Shown here piece after piece: positions 23,641-36,147 of a DNA stretch of 64,000 bases (the stretch's first letter is position 1; each line of letters starts with the position of its first letter). Under the pieces are notes generated by a model, which saw only the letters and a program-made list of their open reading frames with translations, was not told the origin of the DNA and made no database searches. Position numbers and translations under genes: made by a program. Origin of the DNA: Chamaecyparis obtusa (taxonomy: Eukaryota > Streptophyta > Pinopsida > Cupressales > Cupressaceae); NCBI GenBank assembly GCA_027943335.1, contig BSBK01004089.1:1322501-1386500 (forward strand). The letters are read 5' to 3'.

Positions 23641-24640
23641 AAAGGTAATGGAAAATTAGAACAAGCCCTAGGGTTTTTTTCTATAATGGTCACTTTTTCA
23701 AAATAAAAACCTACAGACCAGAGAGTTTGGGTAGTTGCAAAGACTAGAAGAAAAGGTAGAAGACCATGAAAATTTCTCAGAGGTTCAACAGGGTCAAAAT
23801 GTAGACCCTGGATAGAATCCAGCCTAAACAAATTTGTATGGAATAGAAAAAATTGGGTAACACATACTTGAGAAACTAGGCACCTATCCATGTCAGTCCT
23901 CCATATCAGACCATCCATATGAACCAACCATATCAACCTTATTCATCCACCAATCCCAAGTCCTTTGGAAGAAATTTGAATGCGCAACATAAAAATTAGA
24001 AATTCAAGAATCCATTTATGTTTGAAGAGCACCATGTACCATCTAATCGACATGTGAATGCAAGAAAAAAGGAAATATTTAAGAAACCACAAAGGTCCAT
24101 CACGCAACAAGAAAAATCAAAGAAAATGTGGGTTTCTAAATCCCTCATTGAAGAAATGCATTCTAAAGCATCCAAAAGGAAAGAAAAATCAAATAAAGTG
24201 TGGATTCCCAAGTCACTTTTGAAGGACTTACACATAAAAGAGAACTCAAAGTTGACATTTAAGCTTCCAAAGGCTTCCACTCGACATTCTCCCAAACGCA
24301 TTCCATCTCATCCATCCATTTTGAGTCCTTGTGTCCCAAGATCCATATCCTCTCTTACATCAAAATCTCAAGCTATTTCACTCATTTTTCCTCCATTATT
24401 CCACTACCCTTCAAGGTGTGTATCAATGTTAATCTTGATAATACTTCTTATCCTCCTATTCATTATCCTTCGATTCTCTCTTTCATGCCCATGCATGGAA
24501 AGACTTATTATCCTCTCATTCATTATCCTTCTATTTCCCTTATCCAATCCATTGCATAAATCTTTAGCCACCCTCTACCTTATCCACCATATCACCTTTC
24601 CATCACCCTATCAACATCTTTGAGCATACCTTTCAGTGGC
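23641..24640 (+). pseudogene. Element B second coding remnant, Lys/Ser/Pro-rich
   Basis: Coding-like sequence with several stops. Recognisable pieces are NPKSFGRNLNAQH near 23960, then KKMWVSKSLIEEMHSK and a repeat of it, KVWIPKSLLKDLHIK (24130-24240), followed by a Pro/Ser/Ile/Leu-rich tail. The two W[VI][SP]KSL[IL]..[ML]H.K copies are a small internal duplication. I do not recognise a family. It probably continued B's gag-like frame before decay; the hydrophobic C-terminal stretch comes from CT-rich sequence and should not be read as membrane segments. Confidence 0.4.
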
Positions 24641-24970
24641 CTTGGCACATCATATCATATCCTATCAAGGAGTATACAAAGAGCATGAGGCTTGAGTCCA
24701 TCCAAAAAAGAGAAAATTGAAAAAAAAAGAAGAAAAAGAAAAGAAAAGAAACCCATCCTATGGTGAAAACCACTTCTTGTGGCATCTTGGACAAGTACCA
24801 TGATGAAAACCTGGCAAACAGGCATCGTGCATAATTCCTCTCTCCTGCACTCTACACTTGGGGGCAAGTTTCATCCATCATATCCTCCATCTTTCTACCA
24901 TTGATCTCACTTGCATCCATATTACATATTTCACCTTTGATCTTGACAAGGTTGAACATATCCATGAGCA
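24641..24970 (+). other. Element B 3' noncoding region, left part
   Basis: Includes an A/G-rich run (24715-24750) and a purine run tgggggcaag near 24850. It is interrupted at 24971-24974 by insertion of element D and resumes at 49293. Confidence 0.5.
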
Positions 24971-24974
24971 TTAA
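24971..24974. repeat. Left target site of element D (TTAA)
   Basis: ttaa directly precedes the left terminal inverted repeat and recurs at 49289-49292 after the right one. Confidence 0.8.
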
Positions 24975-25003
24975 GGGTATGTGCAAGATCATGAGGGGCC
25001 AAA
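24975..25003 (+). repeat. Left terminal inverted repeat of element D
   Basis: Starts GGGTATGTGCAAGATCATG, then aggggccaaa. It pairs with 49260-49288; the one mismatch is g versus a in the ATGAgGGG/ATGAaGGG position. Confidence 0.88.
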
Positions 25004-25818
25004 CTATGCCCTTAAGTGGCAATGAAAAATCAGCAAATCAGGGTTAGTCAACTTGACGTGAAAATTTCAACTAGCTATGAACCTAATATAAAAAATTTGT
25101 AAGAATAGAATCTGTAGAAAATTGAATATAGTTTCTAAACTACTAGGCCTTTTTTGAGAAAAAGTTAGTATGATTGGTGAAAAGTATAGATTTCAATGCA
25201 GCAGTACAAAAATTTTAGGAAAAAAATAAGAAGTAGGTGTATGTCTGACCACCTTAATCATAATCAAATGATAATATTTTATTATAAGATTTTTTATATA
25301 AGTAGTAGACTCATGCATGGATGTGACACAGATTTTTTTGTAATTTTATTCCAAAAAAATAATTAATTATGAATTTTCTACTACAACATTTTTAGAATAA
25401 AAAAACTCCCGTGTCTGACCACCTTAACTCATTCAAAACTTTACAAAATTCAATTTTTTTTTTCCTTATAGTAGGCGAAGCATAGAATGTGATGCATTTT
25501 TTAGATTTCAAAAATGTTATACCGTTTGAAAGTTATAGTCATTTTTCAATTAGTATATAAATCAACACTTTAGAGGTAGCTCAATTGAAAAATAACTAAT
25601 AATTACTTACCGAATTCAAAATTTGAGAGCAATTATATCGATAGAAAGATGATAATCTCCTTAAGATACTCTTTTCATTTTATCAAATTCGGGTGAAAAA
25701 AAAGTCGTCAGCTACATTGTCAAAGTCTGGAACTCAGAGAAACAAGGGAAAAACACGTATTTGAGACATTCCAATAGTTGACCATGTAGGTTTGGTGCAC
25801 AAAGCAAAACCAAACCTA
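25004..25818. other. Element D left subterminal region, noncoding
   Basis: A/T-rich, with gtctgaccaccttaa present twice, near 25242 and 25413. No gene was found. The short minus-strand ORF across 25734-25919 shows no family resemblance. Confidence 0.5.
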
Positions 25819-25851
25819 ATCGGGTACCCGATATTTTTGGGTACCTGATAT
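25819..25851. promoter_or_regulatory. GGGTACCCGATAT motif pair, left end of D
   Basis: atcgggtacccgatat (25819-25834) is followed by gggtacctgatat (25839-25851). The same motif lies upstream of D's two genes (35971-35988 and about 49000-49135). It is a candidate binding site for a D-encoded protein; function is inferred. Confidence 0.45.
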
Positions 25852-25926
25852 TTACCCAAACATGATGCACAATTTTGAATTTTCACTTTGCCTCCACTTT
25901 CTCCCTCCCATTTCTCCATCCTTCAT

Positions 25927-26198
25927 ATATATATATATATGTATATAAAATATTATATAATATCAATTATTTATTAGATGTTATATAATATATATTTTAC
26001 ATTAAATATTATTTAATATATATTAATATTAAAAACTATATATTAGATTATATATTATATATATTAAATATTATATAATATACATGTTACATTAAATATT
26101 ATTTAATTATATATTAATATCAAAAACTATATATTAGATTATATATTATATATTAAATATTATATAATATACATTTTACATTTTAAATATTATTTAAT
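25927..26198. repeat. A/T-only tandem repeat, ~100-bp unit
   Basis: After a (TA)n run, a unit containing acattaaatattatttaat and aaaaactatatattagatt repeats about two and a half times at roughly 100-bp spacing. Confidence 0.8.
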
Positions 26199-26240
26199 AT
26201 GATTTTGAGCATGAGCATGAGTCCCTATAGGGGCATAGTT

Positions 26241-26822
26241 GTGCCTTTTACAGGTGCCGAAAATCCTAACTACGCAGAAATGGAGGCTTTGAAGAATAGT
26301 TCAGTGGAGGCAGATTATAGAAGTAGAGGGCAAGAGAATCACTCTGTTTCCACCGCCTGTGGCTGTGAACTGGTATCTTTCCCTACTTTTTCAACCAGAA
26401 TGCTAAATTGCAAAGGTTCTCGAAATAGATTCTGGTCACCGGACAATTGTACCACGCCTGTTGATAATCTGACAGCTCAACAGAGTCATTGGGAGGTTAA
26501 ACAAGAAAAAGCCAATGGACCTTTGAATCGGTCAAAGATTATGGAGAGCGGGGAAGGGTTTGGTAAAATGAGTAGTTGTACTGGAAATTATGTAGGCGCT
26601 GTAGAACTAACCACATTAATAAATTTAAAGAAGAGATCAGTAGCGGCGTGACATTATGAGGAAAGGCTTGTCATTTTGATGGTGCTGCCCTAATATTATG
26701 AAGAATATCTTACCGCTTCAATGCCAGCACCACCTCTATCTCAGACTTTCACCATTGCTTCTCATCAGTACTTTGAGATATGGCAGGGATTGCAGGCTTT
26801 TGCACAGCATAGTCCATCATAA
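26241..26822 (+). pseudogene. Captured host-gene exon, same gene as the BZR1-domain fragment
   Basis: A splice acceptor-like ttttacag (26246-26253) is followed by one frame readable to TAA 26820-26822, broken by stops at 26649 and 26691. The product (NPNYAEMEALKNSSVEADYR..., ending MPAPPLSQTFTI and FEIWQGLQAFAQHSPS) has normal, balanced composition unlike its surroundings. Positions 26241-26308 are about 80% identical, in inverted orientation, to 35407-35474. That copy directly follows, across an intron, an exon encoding part of a BES1/BZR1 DNA-binding domain. I infer this is the second exon of that gene, carried into D. An ATG at 26199 extends the frame upstream, but only through intron-like and A/T DNA. 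The family role of this exon is unknown. Confidence 0.5.
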
Positions 26823-27459
26823 ATTCTCTATAAATCATCATGCATTCCAGCATTCTGTGCATTTCTAAATGACTTGAAGAATTTAATTTTTACAATAATT
26901 TTGGATCCATGGATTGTCATTTTGCACTCAGAGAGAAGCTACAGATTGCAAGAATTTGATAAATTTGGTTTATCTCATTTTCTTTCTCTGCCATTTCTAA
27001 GTAATATGATTTTGTTTTTGTCCATCTTAAATGATTTCGCCTGAAGTTAATGAATTTTTTTAGATGATTTTGTCTGAAGTTTTAATGAAATTTCTTCCAT
27101 GGATGCTAATGAAATCTCTTCCATGAATGCTGATAAGATGTTTAAATTCAGAGCTAATAAATTCTATAGCTTGAATGTTCTTTTTTGTAAAAGGTTATTT
27201 TCATGGTTTGTGATTCATGCAATACCTTAATAGTTTCATTCTTAAAAGAATTCATAACTAGATTTTCCATAGCCAATTTTCTTCTTGATCGTTGCAATAT
27301 TTTCTCCTTCACTGACCATTTTGTAATCAATTGATATACAATTACATTTATCTCTTGGCATATTTTGTGGTCTCACGATTGAGCCTGTAGATCCACAAAA
27401 GGGTTGAAATCTGGATATGGTGGAAGAGTAGTATTAGAAAAAAGTCATTCACTAACATC
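26823..27459. other. Spacer between captured exon and satellite
   Basis: Likely 3' flank of the captured gene; short repeats of the type gatgctaatgaaatctcttcc occur near 27100-27140. No gene was found. Confidence 0.4.
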
Positions 27460-30400
27460 GCATTTGGGTCATGGGGACTCCCTAGGGGTCCTAGTACACA
27501 TTATCACACGTTAGGACCCCTAGAAAGTCACCATGACTCCTTTCGATACATTGGAATGCTCAAGTGTGTCTTAAGGGCTCCTAGAACCCCTTCGAACACA
27601 CTTGAGTGTTCTAATGTGTCAAAAAGGGTGAGGGGGACTCCCTAAGGGTTCTAGTATACCTTATCACATGTCAGGACCCCAAGGTAGTCCAAATGACCCC
27701 TTTTGACACAATGGAATGATCATGTGTGTCTTAAGGGGTCCTACGACCCCTTCGGACACACTTGAGCATTCCAATGTGTCAAAAGGGGTCATGCGGACAC
27801 CCTTGGGGTCCTAACATGTAACAAAGCATCTTAGGACCCCCAAGGAGTCCCTATGAACCCTTTTCACACATTGGAGTGCACAAGTGTGTCATAAGGGGTC
27901 GTAGGACCCCTTAAGACACACTTGAGCATTCCAATGTGTCAAAACAGGTCACGAGGACTCCCTAGGGGTCCTAACGCATGATAAGGCATACTAGGATCCC
28001 TAGGGAGTCCCCATGACCCCTTTTGACACATTGGAACACTCAAGTGTGTCTTAAGAGGTCCTAAGACCCCTTAATACACACTTGAGCATTCCAATGTGTC
28101 AAAAGGGGTCATGGGGACTTCCTAGGGGTCCTAATGTATGATAAGGTGTACAAGGACCCCTAGGGAGTCCCCATGACCTTGTTTGACACATTGGAATGCT
28201 CAAGTGCCTCTTAAGGGGTCTTAGGACCCCTTCAGACACACTTGAGCATTCCAAAGTTTCAAAAGGGGTCATGGGGAAACCTTAGGGGTCCTAGTATGCC
28301 TTATCACGCATTAGGACCCTTAGGAAGTCCCCATGACCCCTTTTGACATATTGGAATACTCAAGTGTGTCTTAAGGGGTCCTACGACCCCTTTGGACACA
28401 CTTGAGCATTCCAATGTGTCAAAAGGGGTCATGGGGACTCCCTAAGGGTCCTAACAGGTGATAAGGCATACTAGGACCCCTAGGGAGTCCCCATGACCCC
28501 TTTTGACACATTGGAATGCTCAAGTGCCTCTTAAGGGGTCTTAGGACCCCTTCAGACACACTTGAGTGTTCCAAAGTGTCAAAAGGGATCATGGGGACTC
28601 CCTAGGGGTCCTAGTATGCCTTATCATGCATTAGGACCCCTAGGAAGTCCCCATGACCCCTTTTAACATATTGGAATGCTCAAGTGTGTCTTAAGGGGTC
28701 ATAAGACCCCTTCAGACACACTTGAGGATTCTAATGTGTCAAAAGGGGTCATGGGGACTCCCTAGGGGTCCTAATGCATGATAAGGCATACTAGGACCCC
28801 TAGGGACTCTCCATGACCCTTTTTGACACATTGGAATGCTCAAGTGTGTTTGAAGGGGTCTTAGGACCCCTTCAAACACATTGGAGCATTCCAATGTGTC
28901 AAAAGGGGTCATGGGGAATCCCTAGGGGTCCTAACATGTGATAAGGTGTACTAGGACCACAAGGGAGTACCCATGACCCCTTCTAACACATTGGAACACT
29001 CAAGTGTGTCTTAAGGGGTCATCCCCATGACCCCTTTTGACACATTGGAATGCTCAAGTGTGCCTTAAGGGGTCGTAGGATCCCTTAAGACACACTTGAG
29101 CATTCCAATGTGTCAAAAGGGGTCATGGGGATGACCCCTTAAGATCCTAGTATGCCTTATCATGCATTTGGACCCCTAGGGAGTCCCCATGAACCCTTTC
29201 GACACATTGGAACACTCAAGTGTGTCTGAAGGTGTCCTAGGACCCTTTAAAACACACTTGAGCATTCCAATGTGTTAAAAGGGGTCATGGGGACTCCCTA
29301 GGGGTCCTAATAAGCCTTATCACGTGTTAGGACCTCTAGGGAGTCCCCATGACCCCTTTTGACACTTTAGAACACTCAAGTGTGTCCGAAGGGGTCCTAT
29401 GACCCCTTAAGACACACTTGAGCATTCCAATGTGTCAAGAGGGGTCATGGGGACTCCCTTGGGGTCCTAGTGCATGTTATCATGCATTAGGACCCCTAGG
29501 GAGTCCCCATGACACCTTTTGACACATTAGAATTATCAAGTGTGTCTTAAGGGGTCATAAGACCCCTTCAGACACACTTGAGCAGTCTAATGTGTCAAAA
29601 GGGGTCATGGAGACTCCCTGGGGGTCCTAATGCATGATAAGGCATACTAGGACCCATATGGACTCCCCATGACCCATTTTGACACATTGAAATGCTCAAG
29701 TGTGTCCGAAGGGGTCTTAAGACCCCTTAAGACACATTTGATTATTCTAATGTGTCAAAAGGGGTCATGTGGACTCCCTAGGGCTCCTAACGCATGATAT
29801 GGAATACTAGGACCCCAAGGGAGTCCCCATGACCCCTTTTGACACATTGGAACACTCAGGTGTGTCTTAAGGTGTTGTAGGACCCCTTAAGACACACTTG
29901 AGCATTCTAATGTGTCAAAAGGGGTCATGGGGACTCCCTTGGGGTCCTAGTACACCTTATCACCCGTTAGGACCCCTACGGAGTCCCCATGAACCCTTCT
30001 AACACATTGGAATGGTCAAGTGTGTCTGAAGGTGTCCTCAGACCCCTTAAAACACACTTGAGCATTCTAATGTGTCAAAAGGGGCCATGGGGACTCCCTA
30101 GGGGTCCTAGTAAGCCTTATCACATGTTAGGACTCCTAGGGAGTCCCCATGACCCCTTTTGACACTTTGGAACACTCAAGTGTGTTCGAAGGGGTCCTAA
30201 GACCCCTTAAGACACACTTGAACATTCCAATGTGTCAAAAGGGGTCATGGGGACACCTTAGGGGTCCTAGTATGCCTTATCATGTGTTAGGACCCCTTGG
30301 AAGTCCCCATGACCCCTTTTGACACTTTGGAATGCTCAAGTGTGTCCGAAGGGGTCCTAAGACCCCTTAAGACACACTTGAGTGTTCCAATATGTCAAAA

Positions 30401-33400
30401 GGGGTCATGGGGAGGCATACTAGGAGTCCTAGTATGCCTTATCATGCATTAGGACCCCTAGGGAGTCCCCATGAACCCTTTTGACACATTGGAATGCTCA
30501 AGTGTATTTGAAGGTGTCCTAGGACCCCTTAAAACACACTTGAGAATTCCAATGTGTCAAAAGGGGTCATGGGGATTCCCTAGGTGTCCTAGTAAGTTTT
30601 ATCACGTGTTAGGATCCCTAAGGAGTCCTCATGACTCCTTTTGAGACTTTGGAACACTCAAATGTGTTTGAAGGGGTCCTAGGACCCCTTACGAAACACT
30701 TGAGCATTCCAATGAGTGAAAAGGGCTCATGCGGACTCCCTTTGGGTCCTAGTACACCTTATCATGCATTAGGACCCCTAGGGAGTCCCCATGACCCCTT
30801 TTGACACATTAGAATGCTCAAGTGTGTTTGAAGGGGTCTTATGACCCCTTTGAACACACTTGAGTAGTCTAATGTGTCAAAAGGGGTCATGGGGACTCCC
30901 TAGGGGTCCTAATGCATGATAAGGTGTACTAGGACCCCTAGGGGCTCTCCATGACCCGTTTTGACACATTAGAATGCTCAATTGTGTCTGAAGGGGTCTT
31001 AGGACCCGTTAAGACACACTTGAGCATTCCAATGTGTCAAAAGGGGTCATGGGGACTCCCTACGAGTCCTAATGCATGATAAGGCATACTAGGACCCCAA
31101 GGGAGTCCCCATGACCCCTTTTGACACATTGGAATGCACAAGTGTGTCTTAAGGAGTTGTAGGACCCCTTAAGACACACTTGCTCATTCTAATGTGTCAA
31201 AAGGGGTCATGGGGACTCCTTTGGGGTCCTAGTACACCTTATGATGTGTTAGGACCCCTAGGGAGTCCCCATGAACCCTTTTGACATATTTTAATGCTCA
31301 AGTGTGTCCAAAGGTGTCCTAGGACCCCTTAAAACACACTTGAGCATTCCAATGTTTCAAAAGGGGTCATGGGGACTCCCTAAGGGTCCTAGTAAGCCTT
31401 ATAATGTTTTAGGACCCCTAGGGTCCCCATAACCCCTTTTAAAACTTTGGAACACTCAAGTGTGTCTGATGGGGTCCTAAGAACCCTTAAGACACACTTG
31501 AGCCTTCCAATGTATCAAAAGGGGTCATGGGGACTCCCTAGGGGTCCTAGTATAACTTATCATGTGTTAGGACCCCTAGGACGTCCCCATGACCCCTTTT
31601 GACACTTTGGAATGCTCAAGTGTGTCCGAAGGGGTCCTAAGACCCCTTAAGACACACTTGAGCATTCCAATGTTTCAAAAGGGGTCATGGGGACTCCCTT
31701 GGGGTCCTAGTACACCTTATCACGTGTTAGGACCCCTAGGGAGTCCCCATGAACCCTTTTGACACATTGGAATGCGCAAGTGTGTCCGAAGGTGTTCTAA
31801 GAACACTTAAAACACACTTGAGCATTCCAATGTGTCAAAAGGGGTCATGGGGACTCTGTAGGGGTCTTGGTAAGCATTATCATGCGTTAGGACCCCTAGG
31901 GAGTCCCCATGACCCCTTTTGACACTTTGGAACCCTAGGCAGTCCCCATGACCCCATTTGACACTTTGGAACACTCAAGTGTGTCCGAAGGGGTCCTAGG
32001 ACCCCTTAAGACACACTTGAGTGTTCCAATGTGTCAAAAGGGGTCATGAGGACTCCCTTGGGGTCCTAGTACACCTTATCATGCATTAGGACCCCTAAGG
32101 AGTCCCCATGACCCCTTTTGACACATTAGAATGCTCAAGTGTGTCTTAAGGGGTCATAAGACCCCCTCAGACACACTTGAGCATTCAAATATGTCAAAAG
32201 GGGTCATGGGGACTCCCTACGGGTCCTAATGCATGATAAGGTGTAGTAGGACCCCTAGGGACTCCCCATGACCCATTTTGACACATTGGAATGCTCAAGT
32301 GTGTTTGAAGGGGTCTTAGGACCCCTTAAGACACATTTGGGCATTCTAATGTGTCAAAAGGGGTCATGGGGACTCCCTCGGTGTCCTAACATGTGATAAG
32401 GTGTACTAGGACCCCAAGGGAGTACCCATGACCCCTTTTGACACATTGGATCACTCAAGTGTGTCTTAAGCGGTCCTACGACCCCTTAAGACACACTTGA
32501 GTGTTCCAATGTGTCAAAAGGGGTCATGGGGACTCCCTTGGGGTCCTAGTATGCCTTATCACATGTTAGGATCCCCAGGGAATCCCCATGAACCCTTTTG
32601 ACACATTGGAATGCTCAAGTGTGTCTGAAGGTGTCCTAAGACCCCTTAAAACACACTTGAGCATTCCAATGTGTTAAAAGGGGTCATGGGGACTCCCTAG
32701 GGGTCTTAGTAAGCCTTATCATGTGTTAGGACCCCTAGGGAGTCCCCATGACCCCTTTTGACACTTTGGAACACTCAAGTGTGTTTGAAGGTGTCCTAAG
32801 ACCCCTTAAGACACACTTGAGCCTTCTAATGTGTCAAAAGGGGTCATGGGGACTCCCTAGGGTTCCTAGTATACCTTATCATGTGTTAGGACCCCTAGGA
32901 AGTCCCCATGATCCCTTTTGACACTTTGGAATGTTCATGTGTGTCTGAAGGGTTCCTAAGACCCCTTAAGACACACTTGAGCATTTCAATGTGTCAGAAG
33001 GGGTCATGGGGACTCCCTAGGGGTCCTAGTATGCCTTATCACGTGTTAGGACTCCTAAGAAGTCTTGATGACCCCTTTTGACACATTAGAATGCTCAAGT
33101 GTATCTTAAGGTGTCCTACAACCCCTTTGGACACACTTGAGTGTTCCAATGTGTCAAAAGGGGTCATGGGGACTCCCTTGGGGTCCTAACAAATGACAAG
33201 GAATACTAGGACCCCTAGGGAGTCCCCATGACCCCTTTTGATACATTGAAATGCTCAAGTGTGTCTTAAGAGGTCTTAGGAGTCCTTCGGACACACTTGA
33301 GTATTCCAATGTGTCAAAAGAGGTCATGGGGACTCCCTAGGGGTCCTAATGCACGATAAGGCATACTAGGACCCCTAGGGAGTCCCCATGACCCCTTTTG

Positions 33401-35393
33401 ACACATTAGAATGCTCAAGTGTGTCTTAAGGGGTCTTAGGACCCCTTAAGACACACTTGAGCACTCCAATGTGTCAAAAGGGCTCATGGGGACTCCCTAG
33501 GGGTCTTAGTATGCCTTATCACACATTAGGACCCCTAGGAAGTCTCGATGACCCCCTTTGATACATTAGAATGCTCAAGTGTGTCTTAAGGTGTCCTAAA
33601 ACCCCTTTGGACACATTTGAGCATTCTAATGTGTCAAAAGGGGTCATGGGGACTCCCTCAAGGTCCTAACATGTGACAAGTTGCACTAGGACCCCTAGGG
33701 AGTCCCCGTGACCCTTTTTGACACATTAGAACACTCAAGTTTGTTGTAAGGGGTCTTAGTAACCCTTCAGACACACTTGAGCATTCCAAAGTGTCCAAAG
33801 TGATCATGGGAACTTCCTAGGGGTCCTAACACATGATAAGGCATACTAGGACCCCTAGGGAGTCCCCATGATCCCTTTTGACACATTGGAATGCTCAAGT
33901 GTGTCTTAAGGGGTCCTAAGACCCCTTAAGACACACATTAGTGTTCCAATGTGTCAAAAGGGGTCACGAGGACTCCCTAGGGGTCCTAATGCATGATAAG
34001 GCATACTAGGAACCCTTCGAACACACTTGAGCATTCCAATGTGTCAAAAGGGGTCAAGGGGACTTCCTAGGGGTCCTAATATTCTTTATCACGTGTTAGG
34101 ACCCCTAGGAAGTCCCGATGACCCCTTTTGACACATTAGAATGCTCAAGTGTGTCTTAAGGTGTCCTATGACCCCTTCAGACACACTTGAGCATTCCAAT
34201 GTGTCAAAAGGGGTCATGGGGACTCCCTTGGGGTCCTAACATGTAAAAAGGCATACTAGGACCCCTAGGGAGTCCTGTTGACCCCTTTTAACACATTGGA
34301 ATGCTCAAGTGTGTCTTAAGGGGTCTTAGGAGCCCTTCGGACACACCTGAGTGTTTCAATGTGTCAAAAGGGGTCATGGGGACTCCCTAGGGGTCCTAAC
34401 ACATGATAAGGTGTACTAGGACCCCTAGGGAGTCCCCATGACCCCTTTTGACCCATTGGAATGCTCAAGTGTGTCTTAAGGGGTCTTAGGACCCCTTAAG
34501 ACACACTTGAGCATTCCAATGTGTCAAAAGGGGTCATGGGGACTCCTTAGGGGTCCTAGTACACCTTATCATGCATTAGGACCCCTAGGAAGTCCCGATG
34601 ACCCCTTTTGACACATTGGAATGCTAAAGTGTGTCTTAAGGTGTCCTACGACCCCTTTGAACACACTTGAGTGTTCTAATGTGTCAAAAGGGGTCATGGG
34701 GACTCCCTCAAGTTCCTAACACATGACAAGGTGTACTAGGACCCCTAGGGAGTCCCCGTGACCCCTTTTGACACATTGGAATGCTCAAGTGTGTCGTAAG
34801 GGGTCGTAGAACCCCTTCCGACACATGTGAGCATTCCAAAGTGTCAAAAGAGGTCATGGGGACTTCCTAGGGGTCCTTACGCATGATAAGGCATACTAGG
34901 ACCCCTAGGGAGTCCCCATGACCCCTTTTGACACATCAGAAGGCTCAAGGACCCCTTACAACACACTTGAGCATTCCAATGTGTCAAAATGGGTCATGGG
35001 GACTTCCTAGGGGTCCTTACGCATGATAAGGCATACTATGACCCCTAGGGAGTCCCCATGACCCCTTTTGACACATCGAAAGGCTCAAGTGTGTCTTGAG
35101 GGGTCCTAATACCCCTTAAGACACACATCAGCATTCCAATGTTTCAAAAGGGGTCCTGGGGACTCCCTAGGGGTCCTAACATGTGATAAGGCATACTAGG
35201 ACCCCTAGGGAGTCCCTGTGACCACTTTTGACACATTAGAATGCTCAAGTGTGTCTTAAGGGGTCCTAAGACCCCTTAAGACACACATCAACATTCCAAT
35301 GTGTGAAAAGGGGTCACGGGGACTCCCTAGGTGTCCTAGTATGTCTTATCATGCATTCGGACCCTTAGGGAGTGGTCATGACCCCTAGGAAGT
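27460..35393. repeat. 160-bp palindromic satellite array, about 50 copies
   Basis: The motif tgtcaaaaggggtcatgggg recurs at 160-bp steps (for example 27781, 27941, 28101, 28261, 28421, 28581, 28741, 28901). Each monomer has two inverted repeats. The first has ~28-bp arms (ggggtcatggggactccc... and its complement) around a ~20-bp loop. The second has ~40-bp arms (ttttgacacattggaatgc... and its complement) with almost no loop. Nearly the whole monomer therefore has dyad symmetry. A few hybrid or shortened units occur, for example at 29000-29120, 31930-31960 and 34940-34960. Open frames inside are not genes. Ends are abrupt: the array starts within D's spacer and stops 12 bp from the captured BZR1 fragment. 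Confidence 0.95.
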
Positions 35394-35404
35394 CTCTCTC
35401 TCAA

Positions 35405-35690
35405 CGTCCAGTGAACTATTCTTCAAAGTCCCCATTTCTACGTAGCTAGGGTTTACGACGCCTGTAAAATGCACATTTAATACAAAGATTTAGCTGACCA
35501 CCTTTAAAGACCTAAAAGAAATGAGAAAAAAATTTAGGCCAAAAATACATACCGCATTTCTGTATGTAGTACTGTATGCTTCAACAATCCAGCTGGCTTC
35601 CTCTACTAAGGCACGAAGAACTTCATTAATGTATGCTCTAGGAGGAAGATTATAATTTCCATATTTCTGCAAGCGATTCTCCAAAATTTG
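35405..35690 (-). pseudogene. Captured BES1/BZR1 DNA-binding-domain exon and start of next exon
   Basis: On the minus strand, 35690-35553 encodes KYGNYNLPPRA, INEVLRALVEEA, WIVEA and TTYRN, matching the conserved second half of the BES1/BZR1 N-terminal domain (GNY.LP....NEVL.AL..EAGW.VE.DGTTYR). That domain is found in brassinosteroid-response transcription factors and in the BZR1-type beta-amylases BAM7/8. The PPRA.INEVLRAL wording is closer to the amylase type as I recall it. The usual DGTTYR is STTYR. The exon ends at a GTATGT donor (35552). After an ~90-bp intron ending tttacag, the next exon starts at 35461 and is cut off by the satellite at about 35405. The 5' part of the domain is lost in A/T repeats at 35690. 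It is not functional here. Confidence 0.65.
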
Positions 35691-35925
35691 TAATATTATA
35701 TATAATATATTAGTATACATTAGTATATGTATTATATATATATATTATATACATGTTAGTATATATAATACATTAGTATATTATAATACATTAGTATATT
35801 TTAATACATTAGTACATATAATACATTAGTATATTATAATACATCAGTATATATATAATATACATTATATATATCATATGCGTCTTTTATTTATATTTAT
35901 TATATACATTAATATATGTAAAAGT
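35691..35925. repeat. A/T tandem repeats
   Basis: Copies of tatattagtatat and ataatacattagtatatt in irregular tandem. They mirror the A/T block at 25927-26198 on the other side of the satellite and captured exons. Confidence 0.8.
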
Positions 35926-35970
35926 TAAATTTTTTCCATTTTCTCCCACCTTATTTTCATCAGCCTGAGA

Positions 35971-35988
35971 ATATCGGGTACCCGATAT
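35971..35988. promoter_or_regulatory. Perfect 18-bp palindrome upstream of the transposase gene
   Basis: atatcgggtacccgatat is self-complementary over 18 bp and lies 160 bp before the transposase ATG. A further gatacccaa half-site is at about 35995. It matches motifs at 25819 and 49000-49135. Confidence 0.5.
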
Positions 35989-36147
35989 GAAATCAGATAC
36001 CCAATTTTTGCTAGGTAATATTTTACCAAAATATTCCCTGTCCCCACAGAACAGACTATCACAGGATTTGATACTTTTTTCATGTGTTGTGAAAAAAAAA
36101 GTGATTTGGGGCCCATTGTTTGATTTTTGTCGACTTGTGGTCTCACC

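Noticed and set aside
24018..24623. A 201-codon ORF with hydrophobic C-terminus as a membrane protein
   Set aside because: The hydrophobic stretch comes from CT-rich repetitive sequence (catccttc-like) in decayed element B coding DNA.
27460..35393. Regular repeats with similar spacers, as in a CRISPR array
   Set aside because: Units are 160 bp, contiguous and palindromic with no unique spacers, and the context is plant transposon DNA.
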